Below, piece after piece: positions 23,701 through 36,022 of a stretch of DNA of 64,000 nucleotides (the first letter of the stretch is position 1; every line of letters begins with the position of its first letter). The notes below the pieces were generated by a model. The model was not told the DNA's origin. It ran no database searches and saw nothing but the letters and a program-made list of their open reading frames with translations. The translations under genes were made by a program, and so were the position numbers. This stretch comes from Acanthochlamys bracteata (taxonomy: Eukaryota > Streptophyta > Magnoliopsida > Pandanales > Velloziaceae), in NCBI GenBank assembly GCA_019914995.1, contig CM034133.1, positions 4,092,001 through 4,156,000 on the forward strand, read 5' to 3'.

Positions 23701-25320
23701 TCGGAACCAGAACAGGAAGTCTTTAGGAGTAATGTAAGCAACGGCCATACCACAAACAGCATCACCAAGTGCAGCAGCACCAGGGTACCCTGCGTCAGCC
23801 AGACTGTCAGTGCTAAGGCCAGTTGAGTCAGGATGGCAGGCAGATAACCACGCTATTATATCCTTTATTTGTGTCTCAGTCGGGGTAACCCCAAGAGGAT
23901 AATAGTTTCCCTGGACGTAAAGTGCGGCACCATCACACTTGACAAGGTCCATGATACTGGGGTTCTGTGTCACAATACCAGTTGGAGCATCACGGAGAAG
24001 CATATCACAGAGCAATGTCTGTGTTCGGAGAATATGCTTCTCATTCAACTGTGAAGCAAGCTGAAGCTCCATATTCAACTGAAGTCCAACTGCCTGCATG
24101 AGAAACTCACAAGCATAGCGGAGTGGAAAAGGAATCACTCGCGGAGAAGTGTGGTGGCAGACAACAAGACCCCAAAGTTTCATGGCAGATGAAGCAGATG
24201 ATGACGAACGGGCAAGCACGTCTTCATCAGCAGAGGCGTTAATTATCACAGCCATGACGAGTGAAGCAGCCGTGCCCATATTAGCCATGTACTGAGCATG
24301 GCAACCATGTGGCGCTCGAAGAGTTGATCCAACAAGACAAAGCGGCTGAGACAAAGATTCATCCTGGATAACATGGACGGGAGATGCATGGCAATCAGCA
24401 ATCATACGAACACGGTTCTGCTTGAAAAGAAACCGTGAAGCCTGTGGGATATCAGTAGCCGGGTAGTGAAGGCCTATATAAGGCTCAAGATCATCACGGC
24501 GAGATTCAGCAACAACTTCACCGTGTTCATCCTCATGAAATTTGTAAACCATGACCCGATCATAACCAGTGAGATCACGAACATGAGCAACAACAGTATC
24601 ACAAAGCAACTTAATATCGCCACTAGGAAGAGCTTGTAGCCGTGAAATCGCCCTAACTGCGAGCTTCTGCGACTGGACGGCACCAGCAATCGATAACGCA
24701 GGGTCTTCCGATCGCGCCGGTTCAAGATCAATAACAATACCAACATCAATCCTGTGAAGAATCGCGTAAAACGGACGGCCAGACGCACGGGAATAAACCC
24801 ATAACGGATTCAAAAGTGTAATTTCACGAGCGGAAGCAGAGCGTTCGAGCAAAGCCGCAGACGGAGGAGTGAACAGAGATCGAACATCGGCACCGAGCAC
24901 AACAACAGGATCAGGAGGACGAAGAAGAGAAGGAACAGATTGCTGCGGTTGGAACTCCAACAACTCCGCAGCGTTCTCAGAGAATGCGATCAATTTAAAC
25001 GAGTGTTCGTCTGCTGCAAGTGTTGCACCAAAAGGTTGAATATGTCCGCCGCGTTGGATCTTGGAGAGGTAAGCAGTGATCTGTTGTTCAGGAACAGCTG
25101 AAGCCGAAGCAGAAGTTGTGCGGAGAACGGAACGAGAGTAATCAAAGGAACGACCGGATTCGCCCGATTGTTCGAAAACGGCGTGTAGACGTGCGTCGAC
25201 GGTGTACTGAGCAATTGCTTTGCTGATTGATTCGGTAGCGGCAGCGGTGGGGGTTGTGGTCTTGGCGCGTGCATTGCTGCCGCCAGAGGAGTGAGTGAAA
25301 GTTCGAGCGCCGGAAGCCAT
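20753..25320 (-). CDS. PHYB: Phytochrome B, red/far-red photoreceptor
   Basis: Plant photoreceptor that senses red and far-red light and moves from cytosol to nucleus, where it controls PIF transcription factors. Four coding exons on the minus strand: 23202-25320, 22212-23019, 21066-21359 and 20753-20963. The joins keep frame and give 1143 residues, the usual PHYB size, with the three introns typical of the family. An N-terminal extension is followed by the PAS-GAF-PHY photosensory core; the bilin-binding Cys is about residue 340 in [16 protein letters not shown]. Next come two PAS repeats ([36 protein letters not shown]) and a histidine-kinase-related domain. There the H-box reads [10 protein letters not shown] with no His, as in plant phytochromes. 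I chose the ATG at 25320 because MASGARTF resembles known PHYB starts; an in-frame ATG at 25410 would add 30 residues. Sequence details favour PHYB over PHYA, C or E. No lesion seen. Confidence 0.97.
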
Positions 25321-25591
25321 GGGAAAGACGGTGAGTTTGAGCTTCGTTTGTTTTTGCTCGGACAAGTAGGAGATGGAAGTGGGGCCAGAAGAAGAGGAGA
25401 GGATGTGCAAAATTGGGTTGGGATTAGTGAAAAAGATGGGTGGGGGTTTTGAGAGGGGTTCTTTTGGGAGATTATGGAGTTTTATTTCTACTGCTTTGGA
25501 GTTCGGGCTTTCACTGGATTTGCGCCAGTGAGATTTTTATCTTTTTGGGGAAATGGTATTGTAATAGATTGTGAGAAAGAATTCCACCAAG

Positions 25592-25663
25592 GCGTTTGTA
25601 GTCCAACGGTTAGGATAATTGCCTTCCAAGCAATAGACCCGGGTTCGACTCCCGGCAAACGCA
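25592..25663 (+). tRNA. tRNA-Gly (anticodon UCC)
   Basis: A 72-base cloverleaf. The acceptor arm GCGTTTG pairs with CAAACGC at 25656-25662, followed by discriminator A. The D arm holds TAGTCCAACGGTTAGGATA (box A). The anticodon arm is ATTGC-CTTCCAA-GCAAT with anticodon TCC. The T arm is CCGGG-TTCGACT-CCCGG (box B). A TTTT run lies about 14 bases downstream. There is no intron. It lies divergent to PHYB, about 270 bp upstream of that start codon. Confidence 0.97.
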
Positions 25664-27169
25664 TATCAAAATTTATAGTTTTGTTATAGTTTGGGTCTTT
25701 AGTTAAAAGAACCTTTCCAGGAACTTTTTACATGTGTTCCCGAACTTCAGCGGCTAATATATTAGAGACTCCACTGCTGCTCTCATGACGAGGATATGCT
25801 CCAACCATGAAGCACCAAAACATCGATTGGGCTAACAAACAAGGCCTCGAATCATTTGCTTTCAAGGGAAAGCACAATTGAAATTGATATTACACCACAT
25901 TTATTATATGCGCGCTTGTTTTATTAAGCTAAGCAAAGCCGCTACCCTCTCGTTTTCCCTTTCTTCACTTGGTCACCTTCTTGGACGCATAAAAAGATAC
26001 CCGAAAGTGTATGCTCTTTTAAATTAAAATAAATAAATTATTATAATAATATTATTTAAAAATTTAATTTTTATATTATTTAATTAAAACATAAAAATAT
26101 TTTTTAATAAAATAAATATAAGAATAAAAAGAATAAGCTCAAAAGTGGCTAACCCCACTCGAGACATTGCATGTTGTGGAAAAAGAATCACTAACCATCT
26201 CCCTTCACGTGGCCTCGCCTGTCAGTTAGTAAACCAGATTATGGGTCTCGAGTCGGCACGACTTCTTTGTTTTATATGCATATTAGAGGTCTAGTAGAGC
26301 CATGAAGCCAAAGATAACGTGGGAGTAGAACAACCACTTCACTTTGATTTCTAATACATTTTAACCTGATATATCTATAAGTGTTTTGGACGTATTTTAA
26401 ATGATTATAATTGAATTTTATAAAATAAAAAATAAAAATAAATTTTTAAAAAAAATAAGTCAAAAATAAAATTTAATATTTATATTTTAATAGTTTTTAA
26501 AAATAAGTTAAAAATTAAAAAATATACAAATAAATAATATAAAATTAAAATTTTGAATTTATAAAAATTAAATTTTGAATTTTTTTTACAAATAAAATAT
26601 ATAAATTATTTAAAATTTAAAATTTGATCGAATAAAGTCAAGTTATCGTGAAACACGGTCTTTATAAAAAATATTTATTACTTTTACGGAGCTCGCTCGG
26701 CGCGAGTCATGAACGACTACTAAGAAAGTAAATTTACAGGAATCATCATCCATACATATGGAGGACGGACGATCTCTCTGTAACAATAATGCAAAGCGGT
26801 ACTGTACCGGTGCTGTAGTTAACATTGATTTCGAAGTTAGTGTGACAAGAAAACAAAACAAATCCAAGGATGGATTCGATCCCAGCATCAATAAACAGTT
26901 GGACGTTATTTTGAAGGAGAAAGGAAAAAGAAAATTAATCAACTGCAACGTTATACAATACAAATAGTCAAATACAAGGACGCAAAGGAATCCTGGTGCA
27001 ATCCTTTTTGGAATTTATATCACCGAAAAAAAATAGACCTTAGGAATGGAAGGCTATTACAGAACACTGCAAAAATTGCATGGTTTTGAAGGAGAAAAGA
27101 ATACTAGAGACAAAAGAGAGAAAAAAAAGGTAAAAAATTTGAGATGTAGGGTACAGATGTTGTTAGTCA
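25664..27169. other. Intergenic DNA between tRNA-Gly and ACLB
   Basis: No gene. 26386-26630 is an AT-rich MITE-like block that starts near GGACGTATTTTAAATGATTA and resembles the left part of the element at 35690. The bases just below 27170 are the likely 3' UTR of ACLB. The plus-strand frame at 26758-26967 has no family resemblance. Confidence 0.5.
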
Positions 27170-30100
27170 TTACTTGGTGTACAGAACGTCTTCCCATGGG
27201 TGGCGGTAAAGAGGCTGCTTCAATCTCTTCTGGTCAAAAGTATGCCTGTGTATTCAAAAGAAAGAAATGATAATGACTCCGAATGAAATTTCAATACTTC
27301 ACATAAAGGAGCATATATAGAAAAAATGACTGACCCAATCAGACCAATGGAACGTGCTAGAACAAATAACCCATTGAGATATCCAATTTCAACGATCTCA
27401 TCAATCTCTTGCTTGCTGAACATCCCGCTTCCAGAAAGCAGATCCAGGAAAAGAGACCCAACTGCGCCGTCAACATTCAGGACAAGAGTATTGGACTTGG
27501 ATAAAGTGTAAGTTTCCACTTGCACGGCATACTCCATATACTTTACTGAAGGAAAATGTGTATGTGCAAATTCTTGTAGCAGCTGCACCCTCTTGTCTCT
27601 ATTGTCTCTATTTTTAATCCTACAAGCATAAAAGTGGACATGTGATTTCTCAAAGGGAGGAAAAAGGATAGCATAATATTATAGGATAATGCACAGATAG
27701 CATGTGCTTCCCATCTCTAAATAATCTGATTACATGATGGACCAAATGAGATTATCAGTAAGATACAGAAACACACATAAAAGGAGGCAGACCAGCAATC
27801 AGAAGAAAGGTTGTTGAGCTTGTACTACTATAGGAGGCAGACCAGGCACTATACTAGAGGTGGTAGAGCACTCTAATAAATTGGGATCAAATGCCACTAA
27901 ATAATAGAGCAACAAGAAGAGATTTTAAATGATAAGGAGTATCATAAGTTGATCTAGAGTTACTTGACTGTTCTAAAGATACCTGTGCCCAATTCCTGGT
28001 ACACGGATGCCTTGCCTTTTCATGCCTTCTACAAACTCATATGGTGTCAGGCCCTGGAGAAAGATGGAATATAAAGCAAAAAACCATCTTACAGACATAA
28101 TTGATCAGGTTAAATCAAAATTCAACTAAACTTAAGTGCAATTCTGAGTTTTCAGCTTCATTTAATTGATCTTCACATTGCAATCAACAAAGCAGCCACA
28201 CTTCAAAGCTCCGAATTTTTATAAATGCAGCAGACGTACCCTATCGTATGCATCCTTGAAGTATCTGGCAGCATCGTCAATTGCACCACCAAAACGAGGT
28301 CCAATTGTAAGCAAGCCTGTTAGAACCAAATATCAGCAAACGTTTATAACATCTAACTAGAAGAACAAAAGAAGAAAAAAGAGAGCTTGCAAGTCCCTTT
28401 AAATTAGCAATACTTGTGAAATTTTGAGCAAGAAATTCTTGATTGGCCAAATTGATGAAATTACCTGAGACAAGGCTAGAAACTAGATCCTTCCCAGCCC
28501 TTGCTGTAACTATAGTGTTATGAGCACCAGAAACGCATGGACCATGATCAGCACATAGCATCACACATATCTGAAAAAAGTGTGATGCTTATCAGATGCC
28601 AATATGCATGGCTGACAAACAAACTTAATCAAAAAAATATCTCCTCAGGCAGAAAAGATTAACGCTACCCTCATTGATTAGCGGTCTATGATATACATAA
28701 GGAATGATGAAGACTGTCTTTTTCTCTGTGTACCTCAATAAACTGTGTACAGTAACGAGGAAGACTGCGCTTAAACCACAAAAGAGAGATAACATCACCA
28801 ATACCAAAGCCCCTTTCAACAATAGTAGACATAGGGACACCAGCATAGCATGGTTCCTCTCCTGCAAACAGGAAAAACAAGATGTTAATGTATAGATAAT
28901 GATCTTGTTCAATAGAAAATTGTTCTTACAAGAGAATGCAGGGAAAACAATCAAACTACCTCGGTCATCGGAGATTGTAGAAATGATATGAGTTGGAGCT
29001 CGAACCTTCCCACTTTTTATTGCAACATTAAGATCTTCAGGTATCTGAGGAGGTTCAAACTCAAGAACAGGTGTGATCTTCTCCACACCAACCTAAAATT
29101 ATAAAACCAAACAGTAAAACCTGGTAAGTAGAACATAAATCCTTCACAAAGAAGATAACTATCATCATCTTTAAGGAAAATCCAGATGATGAAGTCCAAG
29201 TTTTCATACAAGAATGGATTGAACGTGGAAGAAGATAACAAGGGCATGCCTTCAGTGTAATATCTTACATATACCACTATGCAAAAAAAACTTACTAGTT
29301 TCTGAAATGTTTCTTTTATTGCACTCTCAAATGCTTCATATGATGTAGGCACAACAGCTCCTGCTTCTCTTAATGCTTGATTTTTGGCTTGTGCAGATTC
29401 CATCTCTCCACCACTTTTAGCACCCTGTACCAATATCAGGTAATCCGTAAAAACAATTTCCCCATAACAAAAATTGAGTTCAATAACAATAAAGCAGTTT
29501 AATATTGAGGGAAACACTTCAATATGAACTCACTGCATGGCCAAACTGCACCTCTGATTTGAACAACCTTGCACAGGTTCCGCTAACCCATGCCACAACT
29601 GGTTTGTTAACCCCACCTTCTTTAAGGGCTTCTACTAAAGAATATTCATCTCGACCACCAAGTTCTCCAAGCACCACCATCATTTTAACCTATGACATAT
29701 AGCATGATAATGAAAGGTGTATGTTGCAAAACTCTACTGCATGTATGGAATTAGTACCATCTTTCTAATAGATAAATTATGTATGCTTCTAATAAAAAAG
29801 AGCATGAGGATTAGCAACATGACTATTTGTTTTTGTAAGATTAGAAATTTAGAATATGCTTTCATGAAAAGAAATTTTGATGGAGAAATACCTGAGGAAT
29901 GTTGTTAAATCGCAAAACATGATCTGAAAGGGTTGATCCAGGGAAAACATCACCTCCAATTGCAATACCTGAGGAGTTAATATGGTGTAAAATTTATCTC
30001 AAACAAATCACGTCGATTGAAAATGATGACTCAGAAAGTATTTCACCTTCGTAAATTCCATCAGTCACGCGGGCTATTGTGTTATATAGCTCATTCGACA

Positions 30101-31868
30101 TGCCTCCCTGTGATAAAATTCAGATATACAGTCAACATTGTAGGCATTAAATATTTTGGTTTAAAGTGTTTCCTAGAAGGCACTAAACTTCATGTTTGCA
30201 TTACTATGAAACAACGCAACCACCAAAATTAAAATTAAGAGAAACTTTAATGTCAGATTTGGAAAAGTTAGTATCACATATTTCAAAAGTTTACAGAGAT
30301 TGTGATGAAATCCAATAGGGAAGCATGCTAAATGAAGAACATACTGATTTTGAGACAAAACCAACTGATCCAGGCCTATAGAGCTTGCAATGAACTATGT
30401 TATCAATAGTCCCTGCTGTGTCACCAATCTTAAATGCTCCAGCTTGAATTCCACCAACAGTAGCAGGTCCAATAATGACCTACATTCATCATCAACTGAT
30501 GTTAGAGAATAAAAAATTGCAACAATCCATCATCAGAGTTAAACATAATCTTCAAACTGGATCTTAATATATTGAACATGGGTGTGGTACTAGAGTACTT
30601 AATTCGAAGTGTAAAAAGTAAGAAATGGTTAAAATTTGAAACCTTCCCCTTCACCTTGTTATTAGCGCGAGCATATGCAATCAACTGCTTTGTGTCTTCC
30701 TCTGGAACACCTTCAGCAATGATAGCTACTACCTTAATTGTAGGTTGCTTTAAAGCAGACATGGAAGAGGCAGCTGCACTGTGATTGCAACAGCAACAAT
30801 TTTCTAAACCATGATGCAGTGATTTGATGAAAAAAAGGAAATGAAAACTGAAGCTTTTAAAATGCTAACCTTCTAAACGATGCAAAGTTGATGAAAACAT
30901 CAGCAGTTGGATGAGCATTACATGCAGCCTCAATGCTGCAGAGAGAACTGAGGTAAGGATTGACATGCACAATCAACATGGAAGTGAACTACAGAATGTA
31001 CTATTCAGTATTTTGAGCTCAATTTCTACAATATTTTTGTTTTATGGGTTGTCATATTACCTGATTACTTTCCATAAAACTGAATAGACTATACTATGTC
31101 ATTGTCTGCCAAAACTAGTAAATTTTCATGAATGCATGCGTCTCAACTTTCAAAAGACATAGTATCTAAACTTAAGAGATTAAGTTCCCAGTCATGAGTC
31201 TAAAGACAGCATCACACTTTAATTACACTTTCTAGATGGAACTAGACCAGAAACCAGTATGATAGTATGCAAGTCTCCTGCTAATGCTTTTCTCAAGACC
31301 AACCCTGCCCGACTTTTTTGGTGTTCCTCACATAAGCTATGCTTCTGAAGAAGTAAATTCTATCCTGGAACATAAGCATTATAGGAACATAGACAAAACT
31401 TCACAAATAAACCAAAACTAAAATGTAGTTTGCAGATTTGTCAAATCCTTTTAACCATTGCTAGGGAGTTCTGAGTCGGTTGTCATTGGGAGTCCGGGAA
31501 ATGCAGTGGATTGTCCTTTTATGCTGATAGGTCTCCGTAAATAATATCAGTTTGATAATTCATCTAAGTATAAAGATATGGGATACCTTGGATAAACTGG
31601 AATTGCAATTTCCTCCTGACCAAAAAATAACTTTTGAAAACCATCTGAACCAGGATTTATGATTCCAGCAACAGAAGGTGTTTCCCTCCCTAGAAACAAC
31701 AATGTCACAGTAGTCAAAAGCACCAATTCAAATCAAAGAACCAATACTGCTTTCATTAGGTCACGAACCACAAAGGAAGTCAAAATCTAGCATTCTTTGG
31801 ATTGGAAGCTGTTTATAATTGTAAAACAGTGCCTGAGTAGTGTTCGAAAATAGTTGTCCTGTAGCCAT
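27170..31868 (-). CDS. ACLB: ATP-citrate lyase subunit B (ACLB)
   Basis: Subunit of the cytosolic plant ATP-citrate lyase heteromer (with ACLA). It uses ATP and CoA to split citrate into acetyl-CoA and oxaloacetate, feeding elongated fatty acids, waxes and isoprenoids. Sixteen coding exons on the minus strand: 31769-31868, 31587-31689, 30870-30935, 30655-30778, 30345-30479, 30047-30107, 29892-29968, 29534-29689, 29296-29424, 28960-29092, 28734-28861, 28465-28570, 28240-28316, 27983-28053, 27335-27619 and 27170-27245. All have GT-AG borders, the frame is kept, and the total is 608 residues, the usual length. It opens with [19 protein letters not shown]. The phosphohistidine motif GHAGA spans the exon 8/9 join, with His at about 273. 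The citrate-synthase-like part includes [13 protein letters not shown], and the end is [11 protein letters not shown] short stretch after QKL ([15 protein letters not shown]) is more divergent than the rest. No lesion seen. Confidence 0.98.
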
Positions 31869-32945
31869 GGTGACTACACAACCTGCACATCATGTCAGAA
31901 CATGTTACTTAATTCGCAGAGGGAGTTCTGAAAATAATAAAAGCTTGATATTGAAATTCATGTACAAGCATATTGACATGTCACTTAATAAGAGGAAGTG
32001 GGTTGGTGCAAAATATGAAACAGCATGAAATATGATCAGTTGCATATGAAAACAGCGCATTGAGCTCATAGTTTCATATGAGCTTATCAGCAAGAAAACT
32101 GAATGCACTTGCACGTTGAAAGCATTTCAAATGCACGGTGTACAAGATCTTACAGAGCTATTTCAAAGCTGAACATTGTTGCTTAACATATATCATTCTC
32201 CCTAGCTAGAAAATTTAGGATTCCAGGACTCCAAGACTAGCCAGTTCCAGAATCTAGAATCCTTTCCAATCTATTAAAAAAATGCTCAACTCGGACACGT
32301 AATTTCCAGCACATAATGCTCCAGATCCGGAAATTCGAACCAAACAAACCATAGAACAAAAACCAATGCAACCAACCATTAATCACCTAGTCATAAAATT
32401 GATATGCTTTTCCACTACACCAACGCATTTCAAACAAATATATCCCATTCCAAAGCCAACCGTCATTCATCCATCAATTAAAACCAAAATCTCTTTTCCA
32501 AACGCTCAAAACACAAAATCTTCATTCTCCAAAGTTGCCGTCTTATACAGCACCATAACATCAAATCAACCCAATTCCATGGAACGCAAGTTGTTCAATA
32601 GCATTGAAAACATCGACATTACTCCACCACCAGAATTACCATCACTAGAGCGAACGGAGACTCCTTCATCTCCTTCCAGTTACCACAAACCAAACACTTT
32701 CTCCGTATCCAACAACCAAATCACAATCAACAACCACTTCGATATCCGATCCATCGATCCACTTCATCTTCCTCATTCCAACCCAAACAAGTCGCTAAAA
32801 ATTCCAAAAACAAAAAAAAGAAAATTCTAACAAATATGAAGTGAATGAGAGAGAGAGAGAGAGGGAGGGGAGAGAGAGAGATTATGGTACCTGAGAAAGT
32901 TGAGAATCACGCAAAGGAAAGAAAGAAAGAGCTCTGAGAGAGAGG
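31869..32945 (-). promoter_or_regulatory. ACLB 5' leader with leader intron
   Basis: The leader is split by an intron of about 1 kb. Its donor (TCTCAG|GTACCATAAT, minus strand) is at 32890-32891 and its acceptor (ATGTGCAG|GTTGTGTAG) is at 31882-31883, so the last untranslated exon is 31869-31882, just before the ATG. Just inside the intron on the donor side is a CT-rich tract (GA repeats on the plus strand, 32846-32880). The exact transcription start is inferred, not seen. Confidence 0.75.
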
Positions 32946-32973
32946 GAGCTTGGGAGCGAAGAGTTCGGAGAGG

Positions 32974-32981
32974 TTTAAATA
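32974..32981 (-). promoter_or_regulatory. Probable TATA box of ACLB
   Basis: TATTTAAA on the minus strand, about 85 bases upstream of the leader-intron donor. This would place the transcription start near 32945. It is a single-motif call. Confidence 0.45.
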
Positions 32982-33352
32982 GATGGAGAGAGAGAGAGTA
33001 GGCGAACGGTTAGTTAGATTACTTCGAGTGCGCGCGTGCCGTCCGTCGATTTCTTTCTTTTGTTTGAATTCTCCAAATTAGCATAAGAATGCGGACGTGG
33101 TGGTCCAATAAGAAAAAAAGAGTGAGTTGAACTGATGGAGTTGAATTAAAGTGATATGGTGGGACAACGTACAGGTTTGTGTGGGTTGGTACCGTCGTTG
33201 GGCGAAAGAAAGGAAGTAGTTAAGAAGAGATTGGAAAGTGGTTCAATTGTTTGAAAAAGAACACTTGAGTTTATAGTTTTTACGAAATTACCATTATTTA
33301 GTTTTACAAGCGACACCTACCGACGTTCACCTGGACGCGGTATGTCTCAGAG

Positions 33353-35656
33353 CGTGTTTCAATTCACCGAAATTCTAATTTCTCTAGCCTGATTTAGAGT
33401 TTCGGTGAATTCCTGTGTTTTAATTGTATATGAATCTGAGAACTGTAATTTTTCGTTACTGTGCTGAGTTCTTCATCGAACTTCAATTCCAGTGTTCATC
33501 TTCGCGAGATCTTCTTTTCTTTCGAGCTACTATGTGTTTGCTCTGGCGAGTCGGCGAGCTTCTGAAATGTCTGATTGTAGGAATCTGAAATGAAAGAAAA
33601 AAAAACTTTTCTTCACTTTCTGAGATTTTTTTATCGGAAGCTGGCAAGCTTCTTCTATACGCTGTTTGTTCTTCTCCTTCTTCGTTCCCTGTGTCTCTCT
33701 TTCTAGAGCTCGAGAGATCGAAGAAGCAAAAAAAAATCCGATTAAGTTAATTTCAACTCCAATTCGATTAATTGCAGCAATATAAAAACTCGAGATTTTA
33801 TCAATCTACTTCGACCTCTCGCCGTCGTCACTGTCGCCGACAATGTCGCGATTTCTCGTGTCTGATATCAACAAGCTATCGATTCATTTTCTAACCTTGT
33901 TTCTCCTTTCCTCGTGTAATCAATCGTTTGAAGGTTTGATGCTTTCGTAATTAACCATGGCGATCAAGTTAACTTCTCACTACCTCGCTTAAGCTTTTGC
34001 TGCTATAGCTAGTCTCCGTTGTGGCATTGCTGCATCAAATACTTGTGGTTTCTTCCATAATCCTACTGTCGCGCTGCTTTGTTCTCTAATCAACGTTCTA
34101 CCAACACCGATTCACTGTCGAAATCATCTCAAGCGAGTCGAGCAACTCGTCGGTTAGTTATTCTGGCGGTTTTTGTAGATCTGTAGCTGTTTGTCCCTTT
34201 GGTGAACCACCACCAACGATGAGATCGAGTAATGCTATTGGTATGTTCTTTGTGATGACGCCTTTGTTGGGTTCGGGATCAAGCACAGCTGCCACTGCTG
34301 GATTGGATGTTTTGGGGTTTTCCTTATCGTCGATGGGGATTGGGTTCAAGCCTTTATTGCTGCCATTGTTAGTTCTCTTATGTTCATATTAGTAGCGTGT
34401 TATTAGTTCACTTGTGTGCCAACTCATTGATGTCTACTTGAAACAATTTGAATGTTTACAGATTCACAATGAGAAACTGCTGGTTAATAGTATTATCCAG
34501 GACGAGGAGTTTATCCTTGAGCCTCTTGCCTACAAATGGAATCTGTGTATGCTTCTTTCAAATCATCAATTTGTTTAAATCTTGCATTGTTTTTATGTTT
34601 GATGGCTGTGATATATTGTGAACTGAGCTGCTTTGAGTAGAACTTTTTGGGCTTGATTGATTCTTCTAAATGATAGATACCATATTTGCCTATTTTGCTA
34701 TTGTTAAAAATTTGTAAATGACATTTGAAATTTCTCATTGTTAATTGTAAATGACACTCGTGCTGTAATTTCAAGGACATGACTATTTGTATTATTGGCT
34801 ACTTAAATGTAATACTTTTTGTTGTTAGTTTGACTAGTCATATTGTAGGCAATAGATGTGTGCTTGTTCTTTAACAGTATCATGCGTGGCGATTAGTTCT
34901 TTTCCTTACTGATTTAGACTATTCTTTCTTACAGTTTGTGCTTGAAGGGTGTGTATTCGTGTTGTGGCATATAGTTATGTCATACTAATTATCATGTTAG
35001 TGTATAGAAATGTAATATATTTTATAGTATGTAATATTATAATATAAGTATAATGTATTTTATGGCATGTCCAAATGTAATTCCGTTGTGACGTTAACGT
35101 AATATAAATATAATGTACTTTTTGGTATGAAGTATGAAATAATATTATGTAGAATAAATTTGATATATTTTGTGTCATTTAGTATTGTAATGTCAATTTT
35201 TATATTTTGTTATATTATGTTATAAGTGTTAGGTATAAATTTATAATTTGTATTAGTATTATTAAAAGATTAAATTTTGTATATGACAAGTTTATTATAC
35301 AACATAAAGTATTAAGTTAAATTGAGTATGTTATACAATTATTAAATTTTATATATGGAGTATAGTTGAATTTTATCTAAATAAGTAATTAGCAAGATTT
35401 ATTTTTTTATTTTTTTATTTATAAATATTATATATCACTTCTAATTTAATTTAGTTTTCACTTTCAAATAAAATTGAAACACAAAAACTGAACTCCACTT
35501 TCAACCCACTTCAAAAATCAATTGAAACATAAAAACTAAACTCCATTTCTAACCCACTTCAAAAACCAATTGAAACACAAAAACTGAACCCCACTTTCTA
35601 TTTTTCACTTTCACGAAACTCAGTTACATGCATTTGAAACACGTATTTGAAACACG
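33353..35656. mobile_element. Possible 2.3-kb TIR element with captured sequence
   Basis: The segment is bounded by inverted copies of GCGTGTTTCAA: AGCGTGTTTCAATTC at the left and GGCGTGTTTCAAATACG read inward from the right. Inside, 33.4-34.4 kb has gene-like base composition, and a 63-codon minus frame at 34158-34349 (MNPIPIDDKENPKTSNP...) is open on both strands. 34.98-35.4 kb is AT-rich. 35465-35600 holds three ~54-bp tandem copies of a unit with TTGAAACACAAAAACTGAA and CCACTTCAAAAA. I found no transposase and no clear target duplication. Confidence 0.45.
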
Positions 35657-35689
35657 CCGAAAGAATCTCATGCTAGTTGGTTAATAGTG

Positions 35690-36022
35690 TGTTTCAAAGT
35701 ACATGTAATTGAATTTTATAAAAATAAAAAATAGAAAGTGAATTTTTTTAAAATTGAGTTAAAAATTAAGTTTAGTTTTTATTTCAAATACTTTTAAATA
35801 AATTAAAAGTAAAGTTGCAATTTTATTTTTAATTATTTTTAAAAGTGAATTTGAAGTGAAAAAAAATATTTCAGATAGCGTGAAAATAAGAGAATAAAAC
35901 CTAAATAGAAGTAAAATTTATGCGAAGTTGTAATTCTAATTTTTTATAGCATTAAAATGCATTAATTCACTAGAATTTAAAATCTGAACGAAAAAATTAA
36001 ACTTATGATGAATTGAAACACA
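35690..36022. mobile_element. MITE with GTGTGTTTCAA inverted ends
   Basis: About 330 bp, AT-rich. The left end is AGTGTGTTTCAAAGTACATG and the right end, read inward, is GGGTGTGTTTCAATTCATC. The left subterminal part (CATGTAATTGAATTTTATA) matches the inner side of the right end of the neighbouring 2.3-kb element (CATGTAACTGAGTTTCGTG), so the two belong to one family. The target duplication is not clear. Confidence 0.65.

Noticed and set aside
34158..34349. 63-codon minus-strand frame as a stand-alone gene
   Set aside because: It is open on both strands, has no recognised domain and sits inside a likely mobile element.
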